Shown piece after piece: positions 8,964-16,827 of a stretch of DNA of 64,000 nt (position 1 is the first letter of the stretch; every line of letters begins with the position of its first letter). Made by a program: the position numbers and the translations under genes. The notes under the pieces are model-generated. The model was not told the DNA's origin. It was given only the letters and a program-made list of their open reading frames with translations, and ran no database searches. Source of the DNA: Amycolatopsis sp. NBRC 101858 (GTDB lineage Bacteria > Actinomycetota > Actinomycetes > Mycobacteriales > Pseudonocardiaceae); contig NZ_BSTD01000009.1 of the NCBI RefSeq assembly GCF_030269325.1, positions 1 to 64,000 of the forward strand. Direction: 5' to 3'.

Positions 8964-9001
8964 GTTGCCCGACCGTCACCCGTATGTTTCGCCGGTGTTA
9001 A
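8964..9001 (-). promoter_or_regulatory. GlnR box upstream of glnA
   Basis: Read on the glnA strand the site is TTAAC-n6-GAAAC-n6-GTGAC-n6-GCAAC. This is two a/b half-site pairs with the exact 5-6-5-6-5-6-5 spacing of actinobacterial GlnR operators (consensus gTnAC-n6-GaAAC repeated). A candidate -10, TAGCGT, follows at about 8949-8954, which places the box over the -35 region, where GlnR usually activates. The divergent RDD gene starts 68 bases away on the other side and could share the control. Confidence 0.82.
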
Positions 9002-9069
9002 CGGGTGGGTGGATACCGGGTATCGGACCAGGTGAAACGTACCCCTCGCCACCGGCATACCCTGGATGG

Positions 9070-9555
9070 GTGGCGAGATGGACCGGTGAATGGCTGCCCG
9101 GCACCGGCGAGGGCCGGCAAGACGCTGATCAGCACGAGTCGCGCTGGCCGGGCGAGAAGCTCGGTTTGCCCGAATCCGGCGTGGGCTCCGCGGCGAGCGG
9201 GGGTGCGCGGCTGCTCGCGCTGGTCGTCGACCTCGTCATCGCGGCCCTGGTCACGGCGATCTTCCTGCACCCCAGCCTGCAGGACCCGGTCGCGATGCAG
9301 AACTTCAACCTGTGGTCCGGCGGCGTGTGGGCGATCATCTCCGTCGTGTCCGCCGGCTTCTTCGGGTTCACGCCCGGGATGGCCGTCGTCGGCGTCCGCG
9401 TCGCCCGGCTCGACGGCGCCGCGCTGGTCGGCCCGCCGCGCGCGCTGGTCCGGGCGGTGCTGACGTTCGTGATCATCCCGGCGGCGGTCCGCAACGCCGA
9501 CGGCCGCAGCTGGCTCGACCGGCTGACCGGCACGGTCGTCATCCGGATGCGCTGA
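9070..9555 (+). CDS. RDD family membrane protein
   Basis: A 161-residue protein with a ~45-residue hydrophilic N-terminus and then an RDD domain with about three transmembrane segments (LLALVVDLVIAALV, the WAIISVVSAGFFGF region, and VRAVLTFVIIPA). The RxxxxxxD character of the first helix is seen in ARLLALVVDL. RDD proteins are proposed transporters or ion exchangers; the function here is unknown. Mycobacteria carry an RDD gene at the same place beside glnA1. The GTG start lacks a clear Shine-Dalgarno. Confidence 0.82.
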   Translation: MARWTGEWLPGTGEGRQDADQHESRWPGEKLGLPESGVGSAASGGARLLALVVDLVIAALVTAIFLHPSLQDPVAMQNFNLWSGGVWAIISVVSAGFFGFTPGMAVVGVRVARLDGAALVGPPRALVRAVLTFVIIPAAVRNADGRSWLDRLTGTVVIRMR

Positions 9556-9560
9556 ACGAG

Positions 9561-9592
9561 AAAGGCCCCGTCCGGTGCGGACGGGGCCTTCT
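9561..9592. terminator. Bidirectional terminator between RDD and DUF4191 genes
   Basis: AAAGGCCCCGTCCG, a three-base GTG loop, then CGGACGGGGCCTTCTT. The stem is perfect, with T-rich flank on the plus side and A-rich flank on the other, so it can end both convergent transcripts. Confidence 0.85.
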
Positions 9593-9605
9593 TCGTGGGT
9601 GCAGG

Positions 9606-10334
9606 TCAGCGACGGCGGATCGTGCGCTGGACGTTGCGCATCTTCGCGCCGGCCGGCATCGGGCCCTTCGGCATCGCCGCGCCGCGGTTGCCGAGCGCCG
9701 CCAGCTTCGCCTCCAGCGCGTCGACCTGGGCCGGCTTGAGGTTGCGCGGCAGCTTCATCAGGAAGCCCTGGAGCTTCTTCAGCGGGATCTGGCCCTCTTC
9801 GTGGCCGATCGTCACGTCGTAGATCGGCGTCTCGCCGACCAGGCGGGAGACGCGCTTCTTCTCCTGCGCGAGGAGCGTCTTGACACGGTGCTGCGCGCCC
9901 TCGGCGACGAGCACCACGCCCGGGCCGCCCAGTACGCGGTGCACGGCGTCGAGCTGCGTCGTCGCCGCGACGGTCGGGGTCACCTTCCACTTGCCGCGGA
10001 GGTTCTCCAGCGCCCACGCCGCGGCGCCGGGCTGGCCGTCGGCCTTCGAGTAGACCGTCTTCTGGACGCGCCTGCCGAAGATGATCATGGCGACCAGGGC
10101 GCCGAGCACCAGGCCCAAGGGCAGCAGCACCCACTGCGCGTCGAAGAAGAACCCGACCCCGAACAGGACGCCGGCGACCACGACGATCGACCCGACCATC
10201 CACGGGATGAGCCACGGGTCTTCCTTGCGCTGCATCTTGAAGGCCTCGAAGAGCTGGCCACGGCGGGCCTTGCTCGCCGCGCGCTTCTCCTTCTTGGCCT
10301 GCTTGGCCGCTTCCTTGTCCTGCTGTCCCGCCAT
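9606..10334 (-). CDS. DUF4191 membrane protein
   Basis: A 242-residue protein. The N-terminus is a Lys/Ala-rich basic segment, two adjacent transmembrane helices lie at ~45-95, and the rest is a soluble domain with the VLGGPGVVLVAEG motif and a basic IRRR end. It corresponds to Rv2219 next to glnA1 in mycobacteria. Its role is unknown; it may be a small membrane-anchored nucleic-acid or lipid-binding protein. TATCCT lies 6 bases before the ATG without a Shine-Dalgarno, which suggests a leaderless mRNA. Confidence 0.83.
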   Translation of the reverse strand: MAGQQDKEAAKQAKKEKRAASKARRGQLFEAFKMQRKEDPWLIPWMVGSIVVVAGVLFGVGFFFDAQWVLLPLGLVLGALVAMIIFGRRVQKTVYSKADGQPGAAAWALENLRGKWKVTPTVAATTQLDAVHRVLGGPGVVLVAEGAQHRVKTLLAQEKKRVSRLVGETPIYDVTIGHEEGQIPLKKLQGFLMKLPRNLKPAQVDALEAKLAALGNRGAAMPKGPMPAGAKMRNVQRTIRRR

Positions 10335-10390
10335 ATGACCAGGATACGGCCGCGTGCCCCTGCCCCGATTCCCCGTCCCCCTCTGCGAGG

Positions 10391-12481
10391 ATGCCGGACG
10401 TGACCGGCGTACTTTCACCCAAGAGCCTGAACCGTTTGCTCGATGGTCTCGACCCCGAGCAGCGCGCCGCCGCGAGTGCCCCGAGGGGGCCGGTCTGCGT
10501 GCTCGCCGGAGCCGGCACGGGCAAGACCCGCACGATCACCCACCGGATCGCTCACCTCATCCGATCCGGGCACGTTTCCGCTGGTCAGGTGCTCGCCGTC
10601 ACGTTCACGACGCGGGCCGCGGGGGAGATGCGGACGCGGCTGCGCGGCCTCGGCGTCGAAGCCGCGCAGGCCCTGACGTTCCACGCCGCCGCCCGCCGCC
10701 AGCTGCGCTACTTCTGGCCGCGCGTGGTCGGCGACCGGCCGTGGGATCTGCTGGAGAACAAGTTCCGCTACGTCGGCCAGGCCGCGACCCGGGCCAAGCT
10801 CGGGACCGAGACCGAGGTCCTGCGCGACCTGGCGAGCGAGATCGAGTGGGCGAAGGCGTCGCTGATCAGCCCGGACGACTACCCGGCCGTCACCGCGCGC
10901 ACCCAGCGCGACATCCCGGCGCCGGCCGCGCAGATCGCCCAGGTCTACCGCACGTACGAAGAACTGAAGAACGCCGCGCAGGTGCTCGACTTCGACGACC
11001 TCCTGCTGCACACGACGGCGGTGCTCGAGGAGCACGGCGTCGTCGCCGAGGAGTTCCGTGACCGCTACCGCTGCTTCGTCGTCGACGAGTACCAGGACGT
11101 CACGCCGCTGCAGCAGCGCCTGCTCGACGCGTGGCTCGGCGGCCGCGACGACCTGACCGTCGTCGGCGACGCCAACCAGACCATCTACTCCTTCGGCGGC
11201 GCGTCGCCGAAGTCGCTGCTGGAGTTCACGCGGCGCTACCCGGACGCGACCGTCGTCCGGCTCGAGCGCGACTACCGGTCGACGCCCGAGGTCGTCTCGC
11301 TGGCGAACCGGGTCATCGGCGCGGCGCGCGGGCGGCCGGCGGGTTCGCGGCTGAAGCTGATCGGCCAGCGCGCGCCGGGCCCGGAGCCCCGCTTCGCCGA
11401 GTTCGACGACGAGGCGGTCGAGGCCGAGGCCGTCGCCCGGCGGGTGCGCGAGCTGCTGGACGGCGGCGTCGCGGCGAGCGAGATCGCGGTGCTCTACCGG
11501 GTGAACGCGCAGTCGGAGGCGTACGAGTCGGCGCTGACCGAGGCCGGCATCCCGTACCTGGTCCGCGGCGGCGAGCGGTTCTTCAACCGGACCGAGGTCC
11601 GGCAGGCGATGTCGGCGCTGCGGGCCGCGAGCGGCGACGGCAGCTCCGACCTGGTCACGACGGTGCGATCGGTGCTCGCCCGCGTCGGCCTCACCGAGTC
11701 GCCGCCCGCCGGTGGCGCCGCGAAGGAACGCTGGGACGCGCTCCTGGCGATCGTCGAGCTGGCCGAGGAGCTGGCCTCGACGGTCGAGGACGCGGACCTG
11801 CCGCGCTTCAACGCCGAGCTCGACCAGCGCGCCGCGGCCCAGCACCCGCCGACGGTCGAGGGCGTGACGCTGGCGTCGCTGCACGCGGCGAAGGGCCTGG
11901 AGTGGGACGCGGTGTTCCTCGTCGGCCTCGCCGAAGGCACGATGCCGATCCTCCACGCCGGCGACGACGAGGCGGCGATCGAAGAGGAGCGGCGGCTGTT
12001 CTACGTCGGCGTGACGCGGGCCCGCGAGCACCTCTGGCTGTCGTGGGCGCTGGCCCGCACGCCGGGAGCGCGCCGCAACCGCCGGCGCAGCCGATTCCTG
12101 TACGGCCTGATCCCGGAGGACCACCCGGCCGCCCGCGCGGCGCGCAGCCAGCAGAAGCCGGCGGCGCCGATCAAGACGCGCTGCCGCGTGTGCGGCGGTC
12201 CGCTGCTGGAGACCCTCGAGGTCAAGCTGGGCCGCTGCGGGAGGTGCCCGTCGACGGTGGACGAGGGGCTGCTGGAGCGCCTGAAGTCCTGGCGCGGCGA
12301 CCGGGCCCGCGAGCTGAAGGTGCCGGCGTTCGTGGTGTTCACCGACGCGACGCTGATGGCCATCGCCGAGCAGCGCCCGGTGGACGAGGCGGCGCTGGTG
12401 TCGATCTCGGGGATCGGTGCGACCAAGCTCGAGCGGTTCGGCACGGAGATCCTCGGCGTCGTCCGGGCTTCGGCGGAGTAG
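10391..12481 (+). CDS. uvrD2: ATP-dependent DNA helicase UvrD2 (SF1, HRDC-containing)
   Basis: A 696-residue superfamily 1 helicase. Walker A is AGAGTGKT, motif II is VDEYQD, motif III is VVGDANQTIYSFGGA, and motif VI is FYVGVTRAREHLWL. After the motor come a four-cysteine patch (CRVCGG...CGRCPS) and a C-terminal HRDC domain with ISGIGATKLERFG, the layout of mycobacterial UvrD2, a 3'-5' repair helicase. The linkage uvrD2-whiB7 is as in mycobacteria. The last codons are repeated several times after the stop (12482-12617). An in-frame GTG at 10400 is an alternative start. Confidence 0.93.
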   Translation: MPDVTGVLSPKSLNRLLDGLDPEQRAAASAPRGPVCVLAGAGTGKTRTITHRIAHLIRSGHVSAGQVLAVTFTTRAAGEMRTRLRGLGVEAAQALTFHAAARRQLRYFWPRVVGDRPWDLLENKFRYVGQAATRAKLGTETEVLRDLASEIEWAKASLISPDDYPAVTARTQRDIPAPAAQIAQVYRTYEELKNAAQVLDFDDLLLHTTAVLEEHGVVAEEFRDRYRCFVVDEYQDVTPLQQRLLDAWLGGRDDLTVVGDANQTIYSFGGASPKSLLEFTRRYPDATVVRLERDYRSTPEVVSLANRVIGAARGRPAGSRLKLIGQRAPGPEPRFAEFDDEAVEAEAVARRVRELLDGGVAASEIAVLYRVNAQSEAYESALTEAGIPYLVRGGERFFNRTEVRQAMSALRAASGDGSSDLVTTVRSVLARVGLTESPPAGGAAKERWDALLAIVELAEELASTVEDADLPRFNAELDQRAAAQHPPTVEGVTLASLHAAKGLEWDAVFLVGLAEGTMPILHAGDDEAAIEEERRLFYVGVTRAREHLWLSWALARTPGARRNRRRSRFLYGLIPEDHPAARAARSQQKPAAPIKTRCRVCGGPLLETLEVKLGRCGRCPSTVDEGLLERLKSWRGDRARELKVPAFVVFTDATLMAIAEQRPVDEAALVSISGIGATKLERFGTEILGVVRASAE

Positions 12482-12617
12482 CAGCGCGGCTCCTCGTCCG
12501 AGCTTCGGCGGAGTAAGCGGCGCCGCGTCTCGTCCGGGCTTCGGCGGAGTAGCAGCACGACGCCTCGTCCGAGCTTCAGTGGAGTAGTCAGTGCCGGGGC
12601 GGGCTTCGGCGGAGTGG
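12460..12617. repeat. ~35-bp tandem repeat made of the uvrD2 stop region
   Basis: The last bases of uvrD2 (GTCCGGGCTTCGGCGGAGTAG) recur four times after the stop as degenerate copies of ~30-36 bases, ending near 12517, 12552, 12587 and 12617. Each copy keeps GGGCTTCGGCGGAGT or a one- or two-base variant, and three keep an intact TAA or TAG. Only the first lies inside the gene. From 12618 to about 12910 I see nothing that looks like a gene. Confidence 0.8.
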
Positions 12618-12910
12618 CAGCGCCGGGGCCGAGGGCGCCTCATCCGAGCTGATCGCGATCGCCGCCGGCGTCGTGGTCCGGCCGCTCGGCCGCCTTCGGA
12701 GTGACTCGGTCTTGGTCGCGTCGGAGGCGGTGTGGCCGGGCCTGGCGGCTCGTGCCGGCCGGCCTTTCGAGGTGGTCCGGACCGGTGCGGCGGCGCCCGT
12801 GTCACTCGTGTGGCGGTGTCGCGGCGATGGGGTGTCGGCCGCGTCCGAGCCATGATCGACGCGGCGAACCCGCTGCTCAGGGGCGATCTTCGTAACTTCG
12901 AGGATTTTCC

Positions 12911-12951
12911 TGTTAATTAAGTTGCCCCGGTGTGGTGGGGGGCAATAACCT
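12911..12951 (+). promoter_or_regulatory. Predicted whiB7 promoter with AT-rich WhiB7 element
   Basis: TGTTAATTAAG (12911-12921) is a rare AT-only patch directly upstream of TTGCCC (12922-12927). An 18-base spacer leads to TAACCT (12946-12951). WhiB7-activated promoters are known to have an AT-rich element just upstream of the -35, bound by the WhiB7 AT-hook while its Fe-S domain holds the housekeeping sigma factor. Transcription would start near 12958, giving a ~500-base leader whose first bases form a perfect hairpin (12959-12977, CCGAGCCC-GAA-GGGCTCGG). Confidence 0.65.
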
Positions 12952-13045
12952 GCCAGTACCGAGCCCGAAGGGCTCGGCTGGGGATCCACCTGACAGCGCC
13001 GCTCGGCGGCAGTGTGTGCAGAGTACAGAAGGAGGTGCCGGTGAA

Positions 13046-13303
13046 ATGATCAACACCATGACGCTCACGAATCCGGGCACCCGTCTGTCCTGCGCCGCGG
13101 AAGTTGCGGCTGCTCCGCGCCCGGGCACTGGTCTGCCCGTGAGCGCCCACGAGACCCAGGTCATGCGTCGCGTCGAGCGGCGTTGGGCCACCGGTGACGT
13201 CGTCTTCGGGACGCAGGGCGTGCTCGCCGCGTACCCGCAGGCTGATCTGTCGACCATCAAGCAGTTCCGTGTTCCGTTGTCGATACGGGAGCGAAGTTCC
13301 TGA
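13046..13303 (+). CDS. Upstream ORF in the whiB7 leader (85 codons)
   Basis: An ORF with a strong ribosome site (AAGGAGG, 10 bases before ATG) inside the predicted whiB7 leader. The 85-residue product has no recognised domain. Its stop codon lies inside a small hairpin (13299-13313, CCTGAC-CTA-GTCAGG), and a strong terminator follows 20 bases later, before whiB7. Leader-encoded ORFs that couple ribosome stalling to whiB7 expression are known in mycobacteria and Streptomyces. The regulatory role here is inference from layout, and the peptide itself may be dispensable. Confidence 0.6.
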   Translation: MINTMTLTNPGTRLSCAAEVAAAPRPGTGLPVSAHETQVMRRVERRWATGDVVFGTQGVLAAYPQADLSTIKQFRVPLSIRERSS

Positions 13304-13373
13304 CCTAGTCAGGACTAGAGGCTCACGAAGGCCGCGGAACCGGAAAACCCGGATCCGCGGCCTTCGTGTTTTT
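13299..13373 (+). terminator. Attenuator: uORF-stop hairpin plus intrinsic terminator before whiB7
   Basis: Two structures follow each other. The first is a 6-bp hairpin over the uORF stop (13299-13313). The second is a perfect 15-bp stem (CACGAAGGCCGCGGA, 13324-13338, with 13354-13368) followed by TTTTT (13369-13373), a textbook intrinsic terminator. whiB7 starts 80 bases later with no promoter-like sequence between. Default termination with antibiotic-induced read-through is the likely logic. Confidence 0.8.
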
Positions 13374-13453
13374 GGCTGCACAACCCAAGAGGACCAGAAT
13401 TGCCCAGCTCCATCTCCCAACCGAAAACCCGTACGACACAAGGAGGAACTGCC

Positions 13454-13810
13454 ATGTCTTCGGCCATCGCCTACACCTCGGGTGAGGCAATATTCGCCGA
13501 CCTGCTCGACCCCATCGCCGTGCCGGACGCGGCTCTGCCCTGCCGTTCGGGCGACGCGGACCTGTGGTTCGCCGAGTCCCCGGCCGAGCTCGAGCGCGCG
13601 AAGGCGCAGTGCGCCGACTGCCCGGTGCGCGAGGCCTGCCTGGCGGGCGCACTGGCTCGCCGCGAGCCGTGGGGCGTCTGGGGTGGCGAGATCTTCGAGC
13701 GCGGCGTCGTGATCGCGCGCAAGCGGCCCCGTGGCCGCCCGCGCAAGAACGCCACCGTCGAGCCGGCCGCGGCCAAGGCCCGCGGCGACCACCGGAGCGC
13801 CGCCGCATGA
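13454..13810 (+). CDS. whiB7: WhiB7 transcription factor
   Basis: A 118-residue WhiB protein. The four Fe-S cysteines are C30, C53, C56 and C62 (C...CxxC...C), followed by the EPWGVWGG turn at ~71-78 and an AT-hook, RGRPRK, at 93-98. The AT-hook separates WhiB7 from other Wbl proteins. WhiB7 binds the housekeeping sigma factor and activates intrinsic antibiotic resistance genes when translation is inhibited. A strong AAGGAGGA site precedes the ATG. The last codon overlaps the start of the next gene (ATGA). Neighbours uvrD2 and the ABC1-like gene match the mycobacterial locus. Confidence 0.95.
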   Translation: MSSAIAYTSGEAIFADLLDPIAVPDAALPCRSGDADLWFAESPAELERAKAQCADCPVREACLAGALARREPWGVWGGEIFERGVVIARKRPRGRPRKNATVEPAAAKARGDHRSAAA

Positions 13811-14064
13811 GCGTCGAACCGGTTACCGCGAAGGACTACGAAGCGCGGATGTGCCGTCCGCAACTGCAGTTGACGAAGACCGAGATCGAGGAGATCAGCG
13901 AGATGTTGCTTTACGAAGAACTGTCCAGGGCCCGAATACGGGATCTGGAGGAGGGGGTCCGCGCCCAGCGGGCCCGAGGTAGCGCGCGTGCCGTCCGCCG
14001 CTGGACGCGAGTATCCCGATGGGCGGCTCGCCGGGCGGAGCGGTACGAGCTGGACCAGAACTGA
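13807..14064 (+). CDS. Small protein translationally coupled to whiB7
   Basis: An 85-residue protein of unrecognised family, starting on the ATGA that ends whiB7. Residues ~20-55 (LTKTEIEEISEMLLYEELSR and on) look like a charged amphipathic or coiled helix, and the C-terminal third is Arg-rich with two Trp. It resembles a small nucleic-acid or partner-binding protein. The 4-base overlap implies co-translation with WhiB7 at fixed ratio. No homologue is known to me. Confidence 0.7.
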   Translation: MSVEPVTAKDYEARMCRPQLQLTKTEIEEISEMLLYEELSRARIRDLEEGVRAQRARGSARAVRRWTRVSRWAARRAERYELDQN

Positions 14065-14069
14065 GCGCA

Positions 14070-14100
14070 GGCCCCTGCCGCCCCATGGGCGGCGGGGGCC
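14070..14100 (+). terminator. Hairpin ending the whiB7 operon
   Basis: GGCCCCTGCCGCCC pairs with GGGCGGCGGGGGCC (one wobble pair) around a three-base loop, six bases after the stop of the whiB7-coupled gene. There is no long U-tract, only GTTGTG. Confidence 0.6.
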
Positions 14101-14603
14101 GTTGTGCTGCCCGGCGGCTAGCTTGCGCGGGCGTGGTTGCTCGCCGCTGGGCGTGGTTGGTGGGCACCGGCCTAGGCCAGGGCTGTCGGGGCGAGGTTGC
14201 TGAGCGGGCCTGGTGGGTGGGTGCCCGCCGGTGCTCGAGTCGCCGTGGCGAGGCTGCTTGGCGGCGGGCCTGGTTGGCGGGCGTCGGCCGAGGTCAGGGC
14301 CCGCTGTGGCGTGGTGCTAGCGGCGCTGGGGGCGCTTGGGCAGGCGCTGGCCGCAACCCAGGTCTGGCGTATGGGCGCGCGCCCGCGAGAGCCGGGTCGT
14401 GCACTGCTGCGGCAGTGTGCCGGTGGCCGCCGCGCCGAGGTCGTCGGGACCGGGGGCTGCTCGCTGGGGTGGCAGCGTCGCCGGGGGCTCGGCGGCTCTG
14501 GTCGGCTGGGGCGCCCGAGTGTCGCCGGGTGGACCTGCGGGTTTGGGCTCGGGGGCCTCCTTCTGGTGCTGTTCGGGCGGGGCCGCTGGTGTTGAATGGG
14601 GCG
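14101..14603. other. Gene-free stretch with degenerate repeats
   Basis: About 500 bases without a supportable gene. The G/T-rich text repeats itself loosely: the block near 14150 (GCGTGGTTGGTGGGC, then GGCC-AGG) returns about 118 bases later near 14268 in altered form. Codon bias in every frame looks unlike the neighbours. It may be decayed repeat or decayed coding sequence. A possible -10 for the methyltransferase, TTGAAT, is at 14592-14597. Confidence 0.5.
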
Positions 14604-15476
14604 ATGTCCGTACACACCCACGACGACATCGACTGGGCGGACCGGCTCGCTCAGCTGCGCATGGCCGACTCGCTCGATTCCGGTGCGCTCGCTCCCGTTG
14701 CGCGGCGGTTGGTCGGCCGCTTGCCCGCGCGGCCGACCGTTCTCGACGTCGGGTGTGGGGCCGGTGGGATGAGCGTGCTCTTCGCGCGTGAGCTCGCTCG
14801 GGCCGATGGGGGCACCGTCGTGCTCCTCGATGCCACTCCCGAACTGCTCGCCGAGGCTCGGCGGGCTGTTACCGAGGCCGCCGGTGGGGATGTCGAGGTT
14901 GTCGGTGTGCATGGGGATCTCGCCGATCCGCGGTTGGCCGAGCGGGTATCCGCTGCCGATCTCGTGTGGGCTTCGGGCGTCGTGCACCACGTTGGTGATC
15001 AGCAGGCCGCCCTGTGTGCCCTTGCCGGGCTGTTGCGGCCCGGTGGGGTGCTCGCCATCGGCGAGGGTGGGCTCGAAATGCGGTGCCTCCCTTGGGATGT
15101 CGGGGTGGGCCGGCCCGGGCTGGAGCACCGGCTGCTCGCCGCGCGGGCCGAGTGGTTCGCCGCCATGCGGGCCGGGCTTCCGGGTAGCGTTGCCCTGCCC
15201 TACGGCTGGCCGCGCGCCCTTCGCGAGGCCGGGCTCGAGGACGTCGAGTCGTTCGGTGCGCTCATCGATCACCCCATGCCTGGTTCGGACCTGCTGCGCG
15301 AGTACGTTGTGCAGCGGGTCGGGTGGCTTGCCGAGTCGGCTGGGGAGCGGCTCGATGCCGATGATCGCGCCGCGGTCGCCGCCTTGATCGATCCCGACGG
15401 CCCGGACTTCCTCGCCCGCCGGGACGACCTGTTCCTGTTCGGCGCCAAGGCGATCCACTGTGGACGGTTGTCGTGA
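14604..15476 (+). CDS. Class I SAM-dependent methyltransferase
   Basis: A 290-residue methyltransferase. Motif I is VLDVGCGAGGMS (~46-57), followed by the acidic loop VVLLDAT and the WASGVVHHV post-motif region, as in UbiE/Methyltransf_11 enzymes. The substrate is unknown. The DIDWADRL N-terminus occurs in small-molecule methyltransferases. The stop overlaps the GTG of the next small gene, so the two form an operon. The sequence is somewhat richer in CTC/GTT codons than its neighbours. Confidence 0.85.
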   Translation: MSVHTHDDIDWADRLAQLRMADSLDSGALAPVARRLVGRLPARPTVLDVGCGAGGMSVLFARELARADGGTVVLLDATPELLAEARRAVTEAAGGDVEVVGVHGDLADPRLAERVSAADLVWASGVVHHVGDQQAALCALAGLLRPGGVLAIGEGGLEMRCLPWDVGVGRPGLEHRLLAARAEWFAAMRAGLPGSVALPYGWPRALREAGLEDVESFGALIDHPMPGSDLLREYVVQRVGWLAESAGERLDADDRAAVAALIDPDGPDFLARRDDLFLFGAKAIHCGRLS

Positions 15477-15658
15477 GCGCACCGGAGCCGGTCGCGTGCA
15501 CGCGGTGTGGGCGCACCCGCGGCGCCGACGAGGACCCGGCCACGGCGCTCGCCTGGGTGTCCAGCCGCGAGCGGGGCGGGCTGCGGTGGCTGTGCCCGGA
15601 CTGCGCGCGGCAGCACGTGCGCGACATCGAGGGCAAGCTGCCCGACGAGTACTGGTGA
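15473..15658 (+). CDS. Small zinc-ribbon-like protein
   Basis: A 61-residue protein with two CxxC pairs (CTRCGRTR near residue 9 and CPDCARQH near 43), the pattern of a compact zinc ribbon. It overlaps the methyltransferase stop by four bases (GTGA). The role is unknown; the coupling suggests it helps or regulates the methyltransferase. A gap of ~170 bases to the next gene shows nothing notable. Confidence 0.72.
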   Translation: MSAPEPVACTRCGRTRGADEDPATALAWVSSRERGGLRWLCPDCARQHVRDIEGKLPDEYW

Positions 15659-15831
15659 TCGATCCGCGCCGCTGAAGGGTGTGCGACTGCTCCGGGCGGA
15701 ATGGTGCAGCCGGCGTGGGACACGGACGCGCAGGTGCCGTGCGGTGGCCGTGCCCTCCGGCGGGGGCCGCGTGGGCGGGGTTCGTGCTTCCGGATCGGCT
15801 GCGCGGCACAGTGCGGGTTCGACGACCGCGG

Positions 15832-16716
15832 TCATGCCGCGTCGCCGATCGGGGTCATCGGGACCGCGCGGACCTTCGGGCGCGGCGTGCGGGACGCCTC
15901 GCCGAAGGCATGGGCCAGCTCCCGCGCCACCTCGCGCGGGACCTGGCGTAGCTGGCGGACCGTGCAGCGGACCAGGACGATCCCCGTCGCCGCCAGGGCC
16001 AGGTGGGAGAAGCCGCCCGTGCCGGGGCCGCAGCGGTACTGCCAGGCCAGGCCGATCTCGTCCCACCATGCGTCCGCCTCGCCGATGCGGCGGCCCCGGC
16101 GGTCGCAGATCGTCACGTCCCAGTTCGGCGGTGGGAGGCGCGCCGTGTCCAGGGCCTGCACGGCCAGGCCGTGGGCCTGGATCGGGCCCTCGTCCAGCTC
16201 GCGGAGCACCTTCCGGACCGCCGCCGTGCCGCGCTGGGGCCCGCCGTCGAGCTCCGTCAGCAGCTCCTGCCGATCGCACAGGCCCCAGTAGAGCGGGAGC
16301 GTCAGCAGATGGCGGATCCGCGCCGGGTCGGGCTCGGACCTCGCCAGGTCGAGTGCGGCCCGCGACGGCGGTGCGAACGGCAGTCCGTCGACCACCACCG
16401 GTGCCGGCATCCGGGCCGTGCGCGCCGCGTTGACGCCGTCGCACGCCGCCACCCGGCAGTGGTCGGGCACCAGCAGCCGGATCTCGTCGTCCGCCGGGCA
16501 CTTCACGCCGTGGGCCCGCAGTGCGTCGGCACCCGTGATCACCACCCGCGGGCCGTAGCGCACCAGCGCGGCGTGCAGCAGCTGCTGCCGCGTCGGGGCG
16601 TTGTTGCGCAGCAGGACGACACCGGGGTGCAGGCGGCGCCACGGCCCGCCGGGGCCGCAGAGCCGCCGGGTTCTTCGGTCGGACACCCCGGCCCTGCGTA
16701 GCTGTTCGAGGTTCAT
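15832..16716 (-). CDS. AbiEi-like/DUF559-type nuclease-fold protein
   Basis: About 294 residues. The N-terminus looks like a short winged helix (VSDRRTRRLCGPGGPWRRLHPGVVLL), then an ADALRAHG segment as in AbiEi-like antitoxins. The C-terminus (GEADAWWDEIGLAWQY...) resembles a Vsr/DUF559 endonuclease-like fold, with possible metal ligands in the GEADAWW segment. Many actinobacteria carry several such orphan genes of unknown function. The start is uncertain: ATG 16716 sits behind GAGG, and ATG 16776 is the upstream alternative. No toxin partner is adjacent. Confidence 0.7.
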   Translation of the reverse strand: MNLEQLRRAGVSDRRTRRLCGPGGPWRRLHPGVVLLRNNAPTRQQLLHAALVRYGPRVVITGADALRAHGVKCPADDEIRLLVPDHCRVAACDGVNAARTARMPAPVVVDGLPFAPPSRAALDLARSEPDPARIRHLLTLPLYWGLCDRQELLTELDGGPQRGTAAVRKVLRELDEGPIQAHGLAVQALDTARLPPPNWDVTICDRRGRRIGEADAWWDEIGLAWQYRCGPGTGGFSHLALAATGIVLVRCTVRQLRQVPREVARELAHAFGEASRTPRPKVRAVPMTPIGDAA

Positions 16717-16827
16717 CACCTCGCACGAGCCGGGATTACTGAGGGACAGCGGGTCAGTGCGTTGAGTAGCAGCCATGAACCGAGCATGACGGCTCGGCCA
16801 ACCGGGTGGAACCCCGCTCCCCGCAGC

